Source: an uncultured Veillonellaceae bacterium
GTDB taxonomy: Bacteria; Bacillota; Negativicutes; Veillonellales; Dialisteraceae
Reading direction: 5' to 3'
Assembly: GCA_958348245.1 (NCBI GenBank)
Contig: CATVYJ010000003.1
Location: 124,001-188,000 of the forward strand
Length of the DNA: 64,000 bases
A program made the position numbers and the translations under genes. The notes beneath the pieces were generated by a model, which was given only the letters and a program-made list of their open reading frames with translations, was not told the DNA's origin and did not search any database. This document shows, piece after piece, positions 1 to 8,099 of this stretch; positions within the stretch are counted from its first letter, which is position 1, and each line of letters starts with the position of its first letter.

Positions 1-16
1 CATACGGTACTCCTCG
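1..16 (-). promoter_or_regulatory. RBS and ATG of a gene leaving the left edge
   Basis: Read on the minus strand, GAGGAG (15-10) lies 6 nt before an ATG at 3-1. Only the start codon is in the window, so the product cannot be named. Confidence 0.6.
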
Positions 17-33
17 CAAAACCAATTTCCTTC

Positions 34-62
34 ATTGTACCATCCGTTTCCGCGCACGCAAA
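34..62 (-). promoter_or_regulatory. Candidate promoter for the left-edge gene
   Basis: On the minus strand, TTTGCG (62-57) and TACAAT (39-34) are separated by 17 nt. The -35 overlaps the U-tract side of the ychF terminator, so ychF ends and the next gene starts within a few tens of bases. Confidence 0.45.
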
Positions 63-85
63 AAGCAGAGCCCGGAAGCTCTGCT
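58..85 (-). terminator. Intrinsic terminator of ychF
   Basis: AGCAGAGC (64-71) pairs with GCTCTGCT (78-85) around a 6-nt loop. On the minus strand a run of T follows (64-60). Confidence 0.8.
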
Positions 86-96
86 TACGGCGGCGG

Positions 97-1203
97 TCAG
101 ACGTTGAAGCGGAAATACGCCACGTCTCCGTCCTGAATTTCGTAGTCTTTCCCTTCAATGCGAAGAAGGCCCTTTTCACGGACGGCGTTGAAGGAGCCGC
201 ACGCCATGAGGTCTCCGTAGGGCACGATTTCCGCGCGGATAAAGCCGCGTTCGATGTCGCTGTGGATCTTGCCCGCCGCCTTCGGCGCTTTCGTGTGGGC
301 GTGCACCGTCCAGGAGCGGCACTCGTCCGCGCCGACGGTGAAGAAATTGATGAGGCCGAGGAGCGAATAGGCGCTGCGGATGAGGCGGTTCAGCCCGGGT
401 TCGGTTTCTCCCAGGTCCGCCAGGAACGCTTTGGCTTCTTCCGGGTCGAGTTCGGAGACTTCCTGCTCGATTTCCGCGGAGATGGGCACCCATTTCGCGT
501 TTTCTTTCTCCGCTTCCGCCGCGGCGGCCTGCACGTGAGGATTCGCCATGGGGTCGGCGATGTCGTCTTCGGATGTGTTCAGCACGTAGAGCACCGGTTT
601 GAGCGTGAGGAGGTTCAGCTCTTTCAGGACTTCCATGTCGTCGTCAGTGAAGTCGAGGGCCCGCGCGGGCGTCCCTTCGGAGAGGGCCTCGTATACGCGC
701 TCAAGGAGGGGCATCTGGGCTTTCGCGTCCTTGATGCCCGCCTGAGCCAGCTTGCCGGTCTTCGTCTTTTTCTTCTCCACGCTCTCCAGATCGGCGAGGC
801 AGAGCTCCGTATTGATGATGCCCATGTCGCGCACGGGATCGACGGAGCCTTCCACGTGGGTGATGTTGCCGTTTTCAAAGCAGCGCACCACGTGGGCGAT
901 GGCGTCGGTCTCGCGGATGTGGCTCAGGAACTGGTTGCCCAGACCTTCCCCTTTCGACGCGCCCGCCACGAGGCCCGCTATGTCCACGAAGCGCGTAAAG
1001 GCGGGCGTGGTCTTTTTCGGATGGAACATGTCCGCCAGATCGTAGAGGCGGTGGTCCGGCACTTCCACCACGCCTACGTTCGGCTCGATGGTGCAGAAGG
1101 GAAAGTTCGCCGCTTCCGCGCCGGCTTTGGTGATGGCGTTGAAGAGGGTGGACTTGCCCACGTTCGGCAGGCCCACGATGCCTATCTGTAAATTTGTACT
1201 CAT
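97..1203 (-). CDS. ychF: Redox-regulated ATPase YchF (Obg family)
   Basis: A 368-residue Obg-type P-loop NTPase, full family length. The P-loop GLPNVGKST is at residues 11-19. The specificity motif reads NTSE near residue 209 instead of NKxD; this NxxE form is the YchF signature and explains its preference for ATP. A TGS domain occupies roughly the last 85 residues. YchF proteins bind ribosomes and have been linked to oxidative-stress control; that role is family knowledge, not visible here. The start has a good RBS (GGGGGAG, 5 nt upstream). The gene lies downstream of dapL on the same strand but is separated from it by a terminator-like hairpin. Confidence 0.95.
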   Translation of the reverse strand: MSTNLQIGIVGLPNVGKSTLFNAITKAGAEAANFPFCTIEPNVGVVEVPDHRLYDLADMFHPKKTTPAFTRFVDIAGLVAGASKGEGLGNQFLSHIRETDAIAHVVRCFENGNITHVEGSVDPVRDMGIINTELCLADLESVEKKKTKTGKLAQAGIKDAKAQMPLLERVYEALSEGTPARALDFTDDDMEVLKELNLLTLKPVLYVLNTSEDDIADPMANPHVQAAAAEAEKENAKWVPISAEIEQEVSELDPEEAKAFLADLGETEPGLNRLIRSAYSLLGLINFFTVGADECRSWTVHAHTKAPKAAGKIHSDIERGFIRAEIVPYGDLMACGSFNAVREKGLLRIEGKDYEIQDGDVAYFRFNV

Positions 1204-1238
1204 ATGGTCTCCCCCTGCCGCGTTGCGGCAAAACAGCG

Positions 1239-1266
1239 GAAAAGCACAGCCCGCAGGGACTGCGCT
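1239..1266 (-). terminator. Probable terminator of dapL
   Basis: A 10-bp stem with two wobble pairs (1243-1252 with 1257-1266) and a 4-nt loop is followed on the minus strand by TTTTCC. Confidence 0.5.
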
Positions 1267-1288
1267 CTCCCGTCCGATATGATGCAGT

Positions 1289-2527
1289 TTATTTCCGTTC
1301 CGCGAGCGCTTTCTTCATGCGTTCCACCGCTTCGGCGGTGAGTTCCGGCGTATTGAACGCGGTGAGGCGCACGTATCCTTCGCCGCAGGGGCCGAAACCG
1401 GAGCCGGGGGTGCAGATGATGCGCGCTTTATCCAGCAGGAAGTCGAAGAAATCCCAGCTGGTCATGCCTTCCGGTACGGAGAGCCACACGTAGGGGCTGT
1501 TCGTACCGCCCGTGGCGGAGAGGCCGCACGCCTTCGCGCCGTCGAGCATCATCTGCGCGTTCTTCTTGTAGATGTCGATGGTGGCGCGGATCTGTTTCTG
1601 CCCTTCCTCGCTGTACACCGCTTCGGCGCCGCGCTGGACGATGTAGGAGACGCCGTTGAATTTCGTGCACTGCCGGCGGTCCCAGAGCTGGTTCGCTTCC
1701 ACCTTCTCGCCGGAGGCCGTTTCGAGCATCAGTTCGTGGGGCACCACGCAGAAGCCGCAGCGCACGCCCGTGAAGCCCGCCGTCTTGGAGTAGGAGCGGA
1801 ATTCGATGGCCACTTCCTTCGCACCTTCGATTTCGTAGATGCTGTGCGGAATGTTTTCATCGGAAATGAAGCATTCGTACGCCGCGTCGAAGAGGATGAC
1901 CGAGCCGGTCTGCTTCGCGTAGCGCACCCACATGGTGAGCGCTTTCCGGTCCATGGCCGCGCCGGTGGGATTGTTCGGCGAGCAGAGATAGATGATGGCC
2001 GGATCATGCAGGGGCAGGTTCGGCTGGAAGCCGCATTCTTCGTAGCAGGGCAGGTACTCGATGCGTTCGAACGCGCCGCGCACGAAGCGCCCGCTCCGTC
2101 CCGCCATGACGTTGCTGTCCACATACACGGGGTACACCGGGTCGGTGACGGCTACGATGTCGTTGATGTCGAAAATTTCCTGAATATTGCCCACGTCGCA
2201 TTTCGCGCCGTCGCTGACGAAAATTTCCGACGGGTCGATGTCGATGCCGCGGGCTTTGAAGTCATGATCCACGATGGCCTGCCGGAGGAAGAGGTAGCCC
2301 TGCTCCGGACCGTAGCCGCGGAAGGTTTCCTTATGTCCCATTTCGTCCACCGCTTTGTGCATGGCTTCGATGACCGCCGGCGCGAGAGGCTGCGTCACGT
2401 CGCCGATGCCGAGAGAGATGATGTCCGCATCGGGATGGCTCTCCTGATACGCGGCGGCGCGTTTTTTCACTTCTGCAAACAGATAGGAACCCTGCAGGTT
2501 CAGATACGCTTCATTGCAATGTGCCAT
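1289..2527 (-). CDS. dapL: LL-diaminopimelate aminotransferase
   Basis: A 412-residue fold-type I PLP aminotransferase that makes LL-diaminopimelate directly from tetrahydrodipicolinate in the one-step lysine/peptidoglycan branch. The N-terminal AYLNLQGSYLFAEV and GIGDVTQPL motifs, the SPNNPTGA segment and the PLP-lysine region SYSKTAGFTGVRCG are diagnostic of DapL rather than generic AspC. I place the start at the ATG of MAHCNEAY: AGGAG lies 8 nt upstream of it, whereas the GTG three codons earlier overlaps that RBS. It indicates that this organism uses the aminotransferase route; no dapD, dapC or dapE gene lies in the window. Confidence 0.93.
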   Translation of the reverse strand: MAHCNEAYLNLQGSYLFAEVKKRAAAYQESHPDADIISLGIGDVTQPLAPAVIEAMHKAVDEMGHKETFRGYGPEQGYLFLRQAIVDHDFKARGIDIDPSEIFVSDGAKCDVGNIQEIFDINDIVAVTDPVYPVYVDSNVMAGRSGRFVRGAFERIEYLPCYEECGFQPNLPLHDPAIIYLCSPNNPTGAAMDRKALTMWVRYAKQTGSVILFDAAYECFISDENIPHSIYEIEGAKEVAIEFRSYSKTAGFTGVRCGFCVVPHELMLETASGEKVEANQLWDRRQCTKFNGVSYIVQRGAEAVYSEEGQKQIRATIDIYKKNAQMMLDGAKACGLSATGGTNSPYVWLSVPEGMTSWDFFDFLLDKARIICTPGSGFGPCGEGYVRLTAFNTPELTAEAVERMKKALAERK

Positions 2528-2563
2528 TTGTTTCACTCCTGTTCAAGAAAATTCATGCTTCTT

Positions 2564-2592
2564 ATTTTAGCATATGCGGCGGAAATTGTCCG
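2564..2592 (-). promoter_or_regulatory. Candidate dapL promoter
   Basis: On the minus strand CGGACA (2592-2587) and TAAAAT (2569-2564) are 17 nt apart, with an extended -10 TGC. Confidence 0.5.
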
Positions 2593-2789
2593 CAAATTTC
2601 GCGCTCCGCCGTTCTGCCGGAATGCCGCCCCGCTCCCTCCGCCCGCGCATCCGGGAAAAAGCTTTCTTCTTGACGGTCCGCGCGCAGGCTCCCAAAGGAT
2701 ATCCTGCGGAGGAAAAGCGGCGCAAACGGTTCCTTTCTCATCAAAACGCCCCATAGAACTATGATTTTATCTCATTTTCGTGTAAAATA

Positions 2790-2958
2790 AAGGTACAGGA
2801 TACAGAGGCCGGGCCGTGCGCTCATCTGTCTCCGGCACCGGGGCTCCGCCGGGGAGCGGGCCTCTCTCCGCATGGGGAGCGCGCCCGGTGCCGAAAGCGC
2901 CGTCTCTGCCTCTTTTCTGCGGAACGCCGCAGAGATTTCATGTAAGGGGGGACTCGTT
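2790..2958 (+). promoter_or_regulatory. Structured 5' leader of the DcuC gene, class unknown
   Basis: About 170 nt of GC-rich leader precede the transporter start. CGGCACCGGG (2833-2842) pairs with CCCGGTGCCG (2884-2893), enclosing two hairpins: GCTCC/GGAGC, and CTCTCC/GGGGAG with a GCAT loop. Downstream, CTGCGG/CCGCAG competes with a longer TCTCTGC/GCAGAGA pairing just before the SD AAGGGGGG. A TAAAAT at 2783-2788 is a possible -10. I do not recognise a known riboswitch. Confidence 0.4.
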
Positions 2959-4350
2959 TTGAATTTACTTTTCGCAGCCATCGTCACCGTCTGGGCGGGC
3001 TGGCTCATCGTAAAGCGCTACAAGGCGCAGACGGTGCTTTTCATGGCAGGGGGCATCATGCTCGCCGGCTCGGTGCTCATGGGCTACGGCACCATTCTCC
3101 CGGAAGGCAAGGGCACGGGACTGCTCGGTTTTGATCTCTTCGAACTCATCCGTTCTCTGTTTGCAAACCGCGTAGCCGGCCTGGGCCTCAATATCATGGC
3201 GGTGGGCGGCTTCGCCCGGTTTATGGATAAGATCGGCGCGAGCAACGCCCTGGTCAATCTCACCATCACGCCGCTTCTGAAGCTGAAATCGCCCTACGTG
3301 GTCATGAGCGCCTGCTGGGTGCTGGGCATGTTCCTCGGGCTGGCCATCAACAGCGCCTCGGGCCTTGCCATGCTCCTCATGGTGACCATGTTCCCCATTC
3401 TGGTAGCGCTCGGCGTGTCCCGCATCGCGGCCACGGCGGCCATTGCGACCACGCTCTGCCTCGACTGGAGCCCCGCGGACACGGGCACCATCCTCGCGGC
3501 GGAAATCTGCGGCCTGAATCCGGTCGTCTACTGGCACACCTATCAGATCCCGATCGCGTGCATCGTCATCCCCGTGGTGGCGGTGGTGCATTACTTCACG
3601 CAGAAAATCATGGATAAGCGCGACGGCCACGCAGCCCGTCCTCTCAGCGCGGACGAAGTGGAAGTGAACGCGGAGAATGACGCGGAGAAAGAAGCGATGA
3701 CCTCGCATCCGCCGAAAATCTTCGCCATCCTCCCGGTCATCCCGCTGGCGCTCATCCTCATCTTCTCTCCGCTGTGCATCCCCACGGTGAAAATGAACAT
3801 CATCATGGCCATGTTCATCGGCACGGCCATCGGCATGGCCGCCCAGCTCATCCGCACGCACAAACCGAAACAGGTCTGTGAAGATCTGCAGATTTTCTTT
3901 GACGGCATGGGCCGCCAGCTGGCGAACGTGGTGACCATCATCATCGCCGGCGAATTCTTCGCGAAAGGCCTCACCACCACGGGCTCCATCGACGCGCTCA
4001 TTCAGGGCGCGCAGCACACGGGCTTCGGCGCGGCGGGCCTGACGCTCGTCATGATCGGCATCATTGCCGCGTGCAGCATCCTCATGGGCTCGGGGAACGC
4101 CCCCTTCTTCGCCTTCGCCAATCTCGTGCCGGAGATCGCCATGAAGACCGGCGTGAACGCCGCGTTCATGATTCTTCCCATGCATCTCATCGCGAGCTCT
4201 GCCCGGGCCATTTCCCCCATCACCGGCGTCATCATCGTCGCCAGCGGCATGGCGGGCATCAGCCCCTTCGATCTGGTAAAGCGCACCGCCATCCCCATGG
4301 CCGTGTCCTGCGTCCTCATCGTCATCGGCAATTTTGTCCTCTTCGGCTGA
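2959..4350 (+). CDS. DcuC-family C4-dicarboxylate transporter
   Basis: A 463-residue, very hydrophobic protein with about 12 membrane segments and a hydrophilic central loop near residues 220-255, the layout of the DcuC family of anaerobic C4-dicarboxylate (fumarate/succinate) carriers. Segments such as SASGLAMLLMVTMFPILVALG, DWSPADTGTILAAE and MGSGNAPFFAFANLVPE are family-like. I choose a TTG start at 2959: it sits 7 nt after AAGGGGGG and begins the first membrane helix, and the upstream in-frame ATG at 2872 would translate the structured leader. Substrate direction and specificity are inferred from the family only. The gene is monocistronic and convergent with lepB across a shared terminator. 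Confidence 0.8.
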   Translation: MNLLFAAIVTVWAGWLIVKRYKAQTVLFMAGGIMLAGSVLMGYGTILPEGKGTGLLGFDLFELIRSLFANRVAGLGLNIMAVGGFARFMDKIGASNALVNLTITPLLKLKSPYVVMSACWVLGMFLGLAINSASGLAMLLMVTMFPILVALGVSRIAATAAIATTLCLDWSPADTGTILAAEICGLNPVVYWHTYQIPIACIVIPVVAVVHYFTQKIMDKRDGHAARPLSADEVEVNAENDAEKEAMTSHPPKIFAILPVIPLALILIFSPLCIPTVKMNIIMAMFIGTAIGMAAQLIRTHKPKQVCEDLQIFFDGMGRQLANVVTIIIAGEFFAKGLTTTGSIDALIQGAQHTGFGAAGLTLVMIGIIAACSILMGSGNAPFFAFANLVPEIAMKTGVNAAFMILPMHLIASSARAISPITGVIIVASGMAGISPFDLVKRTAIPMAVSCVLIVIGNFVLFG

Positions 4351-4361
4351 TTCCGCATCAG

Positions 4362-4395
4362 AAAAGGAGCCTCCTTCCGGAAGCTCCTTTTTTTG
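4362..4395. terminator. Bidirectional terminator, dcuC and lepB
   Basis: AAAAGGAGC (4362-4370) pairs with GCTCCTTTT (4383-4391), flanked by A and T runs; it lies between convergent genes. Confidence 0.85.
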
Positions 4396-4398
4396 CGC

Positions 4399-4953
4399 TT
4401 ACAATTCGAATACCACGCGGCCCAGTACATGATCCACCGGCACCGGACCGATGAAGCGGCTGTCGCTGCTGTGGTTGCGGTTGTCCCCCATGACAAAGAC
4501 CGTCCCGTCCGGCACGGTGTACGATCCGTCCATGGAAAATTCCATGGGTTCGTTGATATACGGTTCGTCCAGCTTTTCGCCGTTGCGCCATACCGCGCCG
4601 TCCTTAAATTCCAGTACGTCCCCTGCCCGGCCGATGACGCGCTTCACCCACACACTGTGCTCCTGCCGGCTCCGGTCAAAGAGGGCGATGTAGTTGTTCA
4701 TCGGCTCCGTCAGGTCGTCCATCCAGGAGCGCTCCCGGCGGGTGCGGCTGTCGATGATGACGATGTCCCCGTAGTCCGGCATCTCCCGGAGCACGTGGGA
4801 AATCTTCGACACGATGAGGTACTGCCCGTTGGACAGCGTGGGAACCATGGACTCCCCGGACACTTTCGTGGGGACGAAAAGGAAAATATGGATGATCATC
4901 GCCAGAAAGAGGGCGACGACGATGGAGTAGATCCAGTCGAAAACTTCTTTCAT
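4399..4953 (-). CDS. lepB: Signal peptidase I
   Basis: A 184-residue type I signal peptidase that cleaves Sec/Tat signal peptides on the outer face of the membrane. One N-terminal membrane segment covers about residues 7-27. The catalytic serine is S35 in SGESMVPTL and the general-base lysine is K104 in WVKRVIGRAGD; the GDNR box follows near residue 152. The short length and single anchor are typical of Gram-positive-type enzymes. The start MKEVFDW is chosen because AGGAGG is 4 nt upstream and the longer frame would place 14 unlikely residues before it. A glpX terminator separates it from the upstream gene. Confidence 0.93.
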   Translation of the reverse strand: MKEVFDWIYSIVVALFLAMIIHIFLFVPTKVSGESMVPTLSNGQYLIVSKISHVLREMPDYGDIVIIDSRTRRERSWMDDLTEPMNNYIALFDRSRQEHSVWVKRVIGRAGDVLEFKDGAVWRNGEKLDEPYINEPMEFSMDGSYTVPDGTVFVMGDNRNHSSDSRFIGPVPVDHVLGRVVFEL

Positions 4954-4965
4954 AAAGCCTCCTGT

Positions 4966-5002
4966 AAAAAAACAGCGGACTGGCATGGAAGCCATATCCG
5001 CT
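4966..5002 (-). terminator. Terminator of glpX
   Basis: An imperfect stem with AGCGGA/TCCGCT and TGGC/GCCA segments (4974-5002) is followed on the minus strand by seven T. Confidence 0.75.
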
Positions 5003-5026
5003 ATTCTAACAGAAAATGTCGTTTTT

Positions 5027-5989
5027 TTACAGCTTGACCGGCGGTCTTTCTTCCCCGAAGCGGTGGATGGTATCGATGAAGCGCACCGTGCCCGTCTTGT
5101 ACCGGAGAAGCATGGTGCTCGTACGGCAGCCGCCGCCGAAGTACCGCACGCCCCGCAGGAGGTTGCAGTCCGTAATGGCCGTAGCGGAGAAGATGCAGTC
5201 CTCCCCTTTTACGAGATCGTCCAGCGTGAGCACCTTCGTCGGATCGGTGATGCCCATTTCGCGCATGCGGGTAATTTCTTCATTGTTGTGCGGGAGGAGC
5301 CGGGCCTGCATGTCGCCGCCGAGGCATTTCAGCCCCGCCGCGGCGAGCACCCCTTCCGGCGCGCCGCCCGTGCCGATCACCATGTGGATGCCGCTGCCCT
5401 CGATGCCGCATTCCACGGCGGGGGCCACGTCGCCGTCGGTGATGAGCCGGATGCGCGCGCCCGCTTCCCGGCATTCGCGGATGATTTTTTCATGGCGCTC
5501 CCGGTCGAGCACGACCACTACGAGATCGGAAATATCGCGTTCCATCCCTTCTGCGACGCGGCGCAGGTTTTCCGTGACAGACGCGTTGATGTCGATGCGT
5601 CCCTTGCCGCGGGGGCCGACGCAGATCTTGTCCATGTACATATCCGGCGCGTGAAGCAGGCAGCCGTGGGGCGCGATGGCCAGCACCGCGATGGCTCCGT
5701 CCTGCCCTTTCGCCACGAGATTCGTCCCCTCTACCGGATCGACGGCGATATCCACCGCTTCTCCGCCGGCGCCGACGTGCTCGCCGATATAGAGCATGGG
5801 CGCTTCGTCCATTTCCCCTTCGCCGATGACTACCGTGCCGGAGATAGGCGTGAGCGCAAACTGGGCGTGCATCCCGTCTACGGCGAGCTGGTCCGCTCCT
5901 TCCTTATCGCCCCGTCCCATGAGACGGCTGCTGCGGATCGCCGCCTGTTCGGTGACGCGTACAAATTCCAGAGATAACTGTCTGTTCAT
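5027..5989 (-). CDS. glpX: Fructose-1,6-bisphosphatase class II
   Basis: A 320-residue GlpX enzyme that hydrolyses fructose-1,6-bisphosphate in gluconeogenesis. The metal/phosphate motifs GEGEMDEAP (near residue 60) and DPVEGTN (near 87) and the later GTGGAPEGVLAAA segment (near 190) are those of class II FBPase. The start MNRQLSLEF is preceded by AGGAGGG at 6-7 nt; a longer frame upstream lacks an RBS. It appears monocistronic, with its own terminator downstream. Confidence 0.93.
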   Translation of the reverse strand: MNRQLSLEFVRVTEQAAIRSSRLMGRGDKEGADQLAVDGMHAQFALTPISGTVVIGEGEMDEAPMLYIGEHVGAGGEAVDIAVDPVEGTNLVAKGQDGAIAVLAIAPHGCLLHAPDMYMDKICVGPRGKGRIDINASVTENLRRVAEGMERDISDLVVVVLDRERHEKIIRECREAGARIRLITDGDVAPAVECGIEGSGIHMVIGTGGAPEGVLAAAGLKCLGGDMQARLLPHNNEEITRMREMGITDPTKVLTLDDLVKGEDCIFSATAITDCNLLRGVRYFGGGCRTSTMLLRYKTGTVRFIDTIHRFGEERPPVKL

Positions 5990-6097
5990 CCGAATCCCTC
6001 CTCTTGTTATGACTGCGGATTCACAAGTATTTCCTTTTTCCACATTTTTTCTATTTTATCATGTTTTTGAAGAGATTTCAGTATACACTTTTTCAGA

Positions 6098-6127
6098 TTG
6101 ACAGCAGGCGCATTTTTCCTCTAAGAT
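6098..6127 (+). promoter_or_regulatory. Promoter of the SGNH hydrolase gene
   Basis: TTGACA (6098-6103) and TAAGAT (6122-6127) are separated by 18 nt, about 30 nt before the start codon. Confidence 0.65.
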
Positions 6128-6156
6128 GAAGGCAGCAAAAAGGAAAGGAGACTGCC

Positions 6157-6753
6157 ATGAACCTCCGTGTCCCGCTTCGCACCGTTCATTGCTGGGGCGA
6201 CAGCCTCACCGCCGGCTACGGCGCCGCCCCGTCTGAAGGGTGGACGGCCCGCCTCGCCCGCCGGTTTCCCGCCGCCGCATTTCACAATCACGGCGTATGC
6301 GGCGCGCTTTTTTCCGATATTCTCTCCGCCGCAGAAGCTTCGTCCCTCCGTCCAGCCGAAGGCAGCGCCTTTTTCCTCATGGGCGGGACGAACGACATTC
6401 TCTGCGGCATCCGCTTCGAAGCGCTCCTCGCCGGCGCCGAACGGGGCATTCGCGCGCTCTCCGGCACGATGCCGCTCCTTCTCGGCGTGCCTCTCCTCAC
6501 CACCCGCGCCAGCATCGCCGCAGGCTGGCAGATGGAGTGGCAGTACGAGCGCACCAAAGAGACGCTCCGCGCGTGGGGCGATTTTCTCCGCGGCCTCGCG
6601 GCGGATCTGTCCCTCCCTCTCATTGACTTCGGGGCGGACTTTCCCGCGGATGACGTGTACTACGCGGACGGCGTCCATCCCAACGGACGGGGCTACGCCA
6701 TCATGGCGGATACGGCCGCCCGCGTTTTCGCCCCGCTTCTGGACGCCGAATAA
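6157..6753 (+). CDS. SGNH/GDSL hydrolase family protein
   Basis: A 198-residue GDSL-type esterase or lipase. Block I is GDSLTAG with nucleophile S16, the oxyanion block is GGTND (N79), and block V is DGVHP with D171 and H174, so the catalytic triad is complete. There is no signal peptide, so it is probably cytoplasmic. The family covers thioesterase, lysophospholipase and acetyl-esterase activities, and the sequence does not say which. RBS AAAGGAGA lies 7 nt upstream. It is a single gene, convergent with an EamA transporter. Confidence 0.85.
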   Translation: MNLRVPLRTVHCWGDSLTAGYGAAPSEGWTARLARRFPAAAFHNHGVCGALFSDILSAAEASSLRPAEGSAFFLMGGTNDILCGIRFEALLAGAERGIRALSGTMPLLLGVPLLTTRASIAAGWQMEWQYERTKETLRAWGDFLRGLAADLSLPLIDFGADFPADDVYYADGVHPNGRGYAIMADTAARVFAPLLDAE

Positions 6754-6763
6754 AATCACACGG

Positions 6764-6801
6764 AAAAAGCTCCGCAGGAAAAATCCCCGCAGAGCTTTTT
6801 T
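6764..6801. terminator. Bidirectional terminator
   Basis: AAAAAGCTC (6764-6772) pairs with GAGCTTTTT (6792-6800) between convergent genes. Confidence 0.8.
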
Positions 6802-6815
6802 CATGCTCTCATCAC

Positions 6816-7673
6816 TTAGAAAAACATGGCCAGCGTCCCCGCCGTGATGAGAGCGAGGCCCGAGGCGGAGCGCTTCGTGAGGCGCTCCCCGAAAACGGCG
6901 TACGAGAAGGCCACCGTCACGAGGATGCTCATCTTGTCGATGGGCACCACCAGACTTGCCGGTCCTTCCTGCAGGGCGCGGTAATAGCAGAACCAGCTCG
7001 TGCCCGTGGCGAGCGCCGAGAGCACGAGGAAGAGCGTCTCCCGGGGCGACGCGCCGCGCACGAGGCGGCGTTTCCCCGTGACGGCGACCATGCCCCACGC
7101 CATGCAGAGTACCGCCACCGTGCGGATGGCCGTACCGAGGGTGGACTCTACCCCTTCGATGCCGATTTTCCCGAGGATGGCCGTGAGGCTCGCGAAGACC
7201 GCCGAGCCCAGCGCGTAGAGAATCCACGTGCGGCTCTGCGCAGGACCGCTGCCCTGTTTCTTTTCAATCATGAGCCACGTCCCCGCGCCGATCAGGACGA
7301 CCCCCGCGCCCTTCGCGGCGCTCACGGGCTCTCCGAAAATCAGAAACGCCAGGCAGATGGTGAGCACCACGGACGATTTGTCGATGGGCTCCACCTGATT
7401 CACCGGGCCGAGCTGGAGCGCCTTGAAATGGCAGAGCCACGACGCGCCCGTAGCGCAGCCCGAGAGAAGCAGGAAGCAGAGCGTTTCTCCGCTGATGGTA
7501 AAAATCTGATCCTCCGAGCCGGCGGCGAACACCACGAGCCACGAATAGACCACCACCACGGACGTGCGGATGGCTGTGGCCACGGTGGAGTCAAGCTGCC
7601 GCAGGCCGCATTTCGCCAGAATGGACGTGACGCCCGAAAAGAACAGAGACCCCACTGCAAAGAACAGCCACAT
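6816..7673 (-). CDS. EamA/DMT-family transporter
   Basis: A 285-residue integral membrane protein with about ten helices made of two repeated EamA halves. The repeats are visible: ILAKCGLRQLDSTVATAIRT and ILGKIGIEGVESTLGTAIRT, then GASWLCHFKALQLGPVNQVE with PIDKSS and GTSWFCYYRALQEGPASLVV with PIDKMS. Drug/metabolite transporters of this type are usually exporters of amino acids or other small metabolites; the substrate is unknown. The start MWLFFAVG is preceded by GGGAGG; an upstream in-frame ATG would add 14 basic residues. It is transcribed divergently from the tautomerase gene. Confidence 0.85.
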   Translation of the reverse strand: MWLFFAVGSLFFSGVTSILAKCGLRQLDSTVATAIRTSVVVVYSWLVVFAAGSEDQIFTISGETLCFLLLSGCATGASWLCHFKALQLGPVNQVEPIDKSSVVLTICLAFLIFGEPVSAAKGAGVVLIGAGTWLMIEKKQGSGPAQSRTWILYALGSAVFASLTAILGKIGIEGVESTLGTAIRTVAVLCMAWGMVAVTGKRRLVRGASPRETLFLVLSALATGTSWFCYYRALQEGPASLVVPIDKMSILVTVAFSYAVFGERLTKRSASGLALITAGTLAMFF

Positions 7674-7822
7674 ACGCACCTCCCGCCGCCTCCGCGGCCT
7701 TTCAGATATTTTCATGATACGCCCGCATATGGAAAAAATCCGTCGGGAATTTGAAACAATGTATAAAGCCTTTTCTCTGCCGGCGGAAAACGGTACAATA
7801 CGAGAAAAGAAAGGAGGCTCTC

Positions 7823-8029
7823 ATGCCGTACGTCAACATCAAAATCACCCGCGAGGGAAACGTCACGCCCGAGCAGAAGCGCCGCCTCATCGAAGGCGCC
7901 ACCGATCTTCTCCACGATGTGCTCGGAAAGAACAAGGCCACCACGGTCGTCGTCATCGACGAAGTGGACACGGACAACTGGGGCATCGGCGGACGCCCCA
8001 TCACGGAGATCCGGAAAGAACAGAAATGA
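7823..8029 (+). CDS. 4-oxalocrotonate tautomerase family protein
   Basis: A 68-residue member of the 4-oxalocrotonate/2-hydroxymuconate tautomerase family, the usual 60-70 residue length. Proline follows the initiator methionine (MPYVNI) and would become the catalytic N-terminal Pro1 after Met removal. Basic residues follow near the end of the first helix, and W53 lies in the C-terminal half. The start is fixed by AAGGAGG 6 nt upstream. No aromatic-degradation gene is nearby, so the physiological substrate is unknown; many such proteins are orphans. Confidence 0.85.
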   Translation: MPYVNIKITREGNVTPEQKRRLIEGATDLLHDVLGKNKATTVVVIDEVDTDNWGIGGRPITEIRKEQK

Positions 8030-8039
8030 CCGCAAAGAA

Positions 8040-8073
8040 AAAAGGGCTTTTCCTCAGGAGAGCCCTTTTCTTT
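8040..8073. terminator. Bidirectional terminator (tautomerase / hemW)
   Basis: AAAAGGGCT (8040-8048) pairs with AGCCCTTTT (8061-8069) between convergent genes. Confidence 0.8.
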
Positions 8074-8099
8074 ATCCTTGTTATTGCGCAGCCCGCCTT

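Noticed and set aside
2872..2958. Upstream ATG as start of the DcuC protein
   Set aside because: It would add 29 residues translated from the structured leader and lacks an RBS; the TTG at 2959 has AAGGGGGG and starts the first helix.
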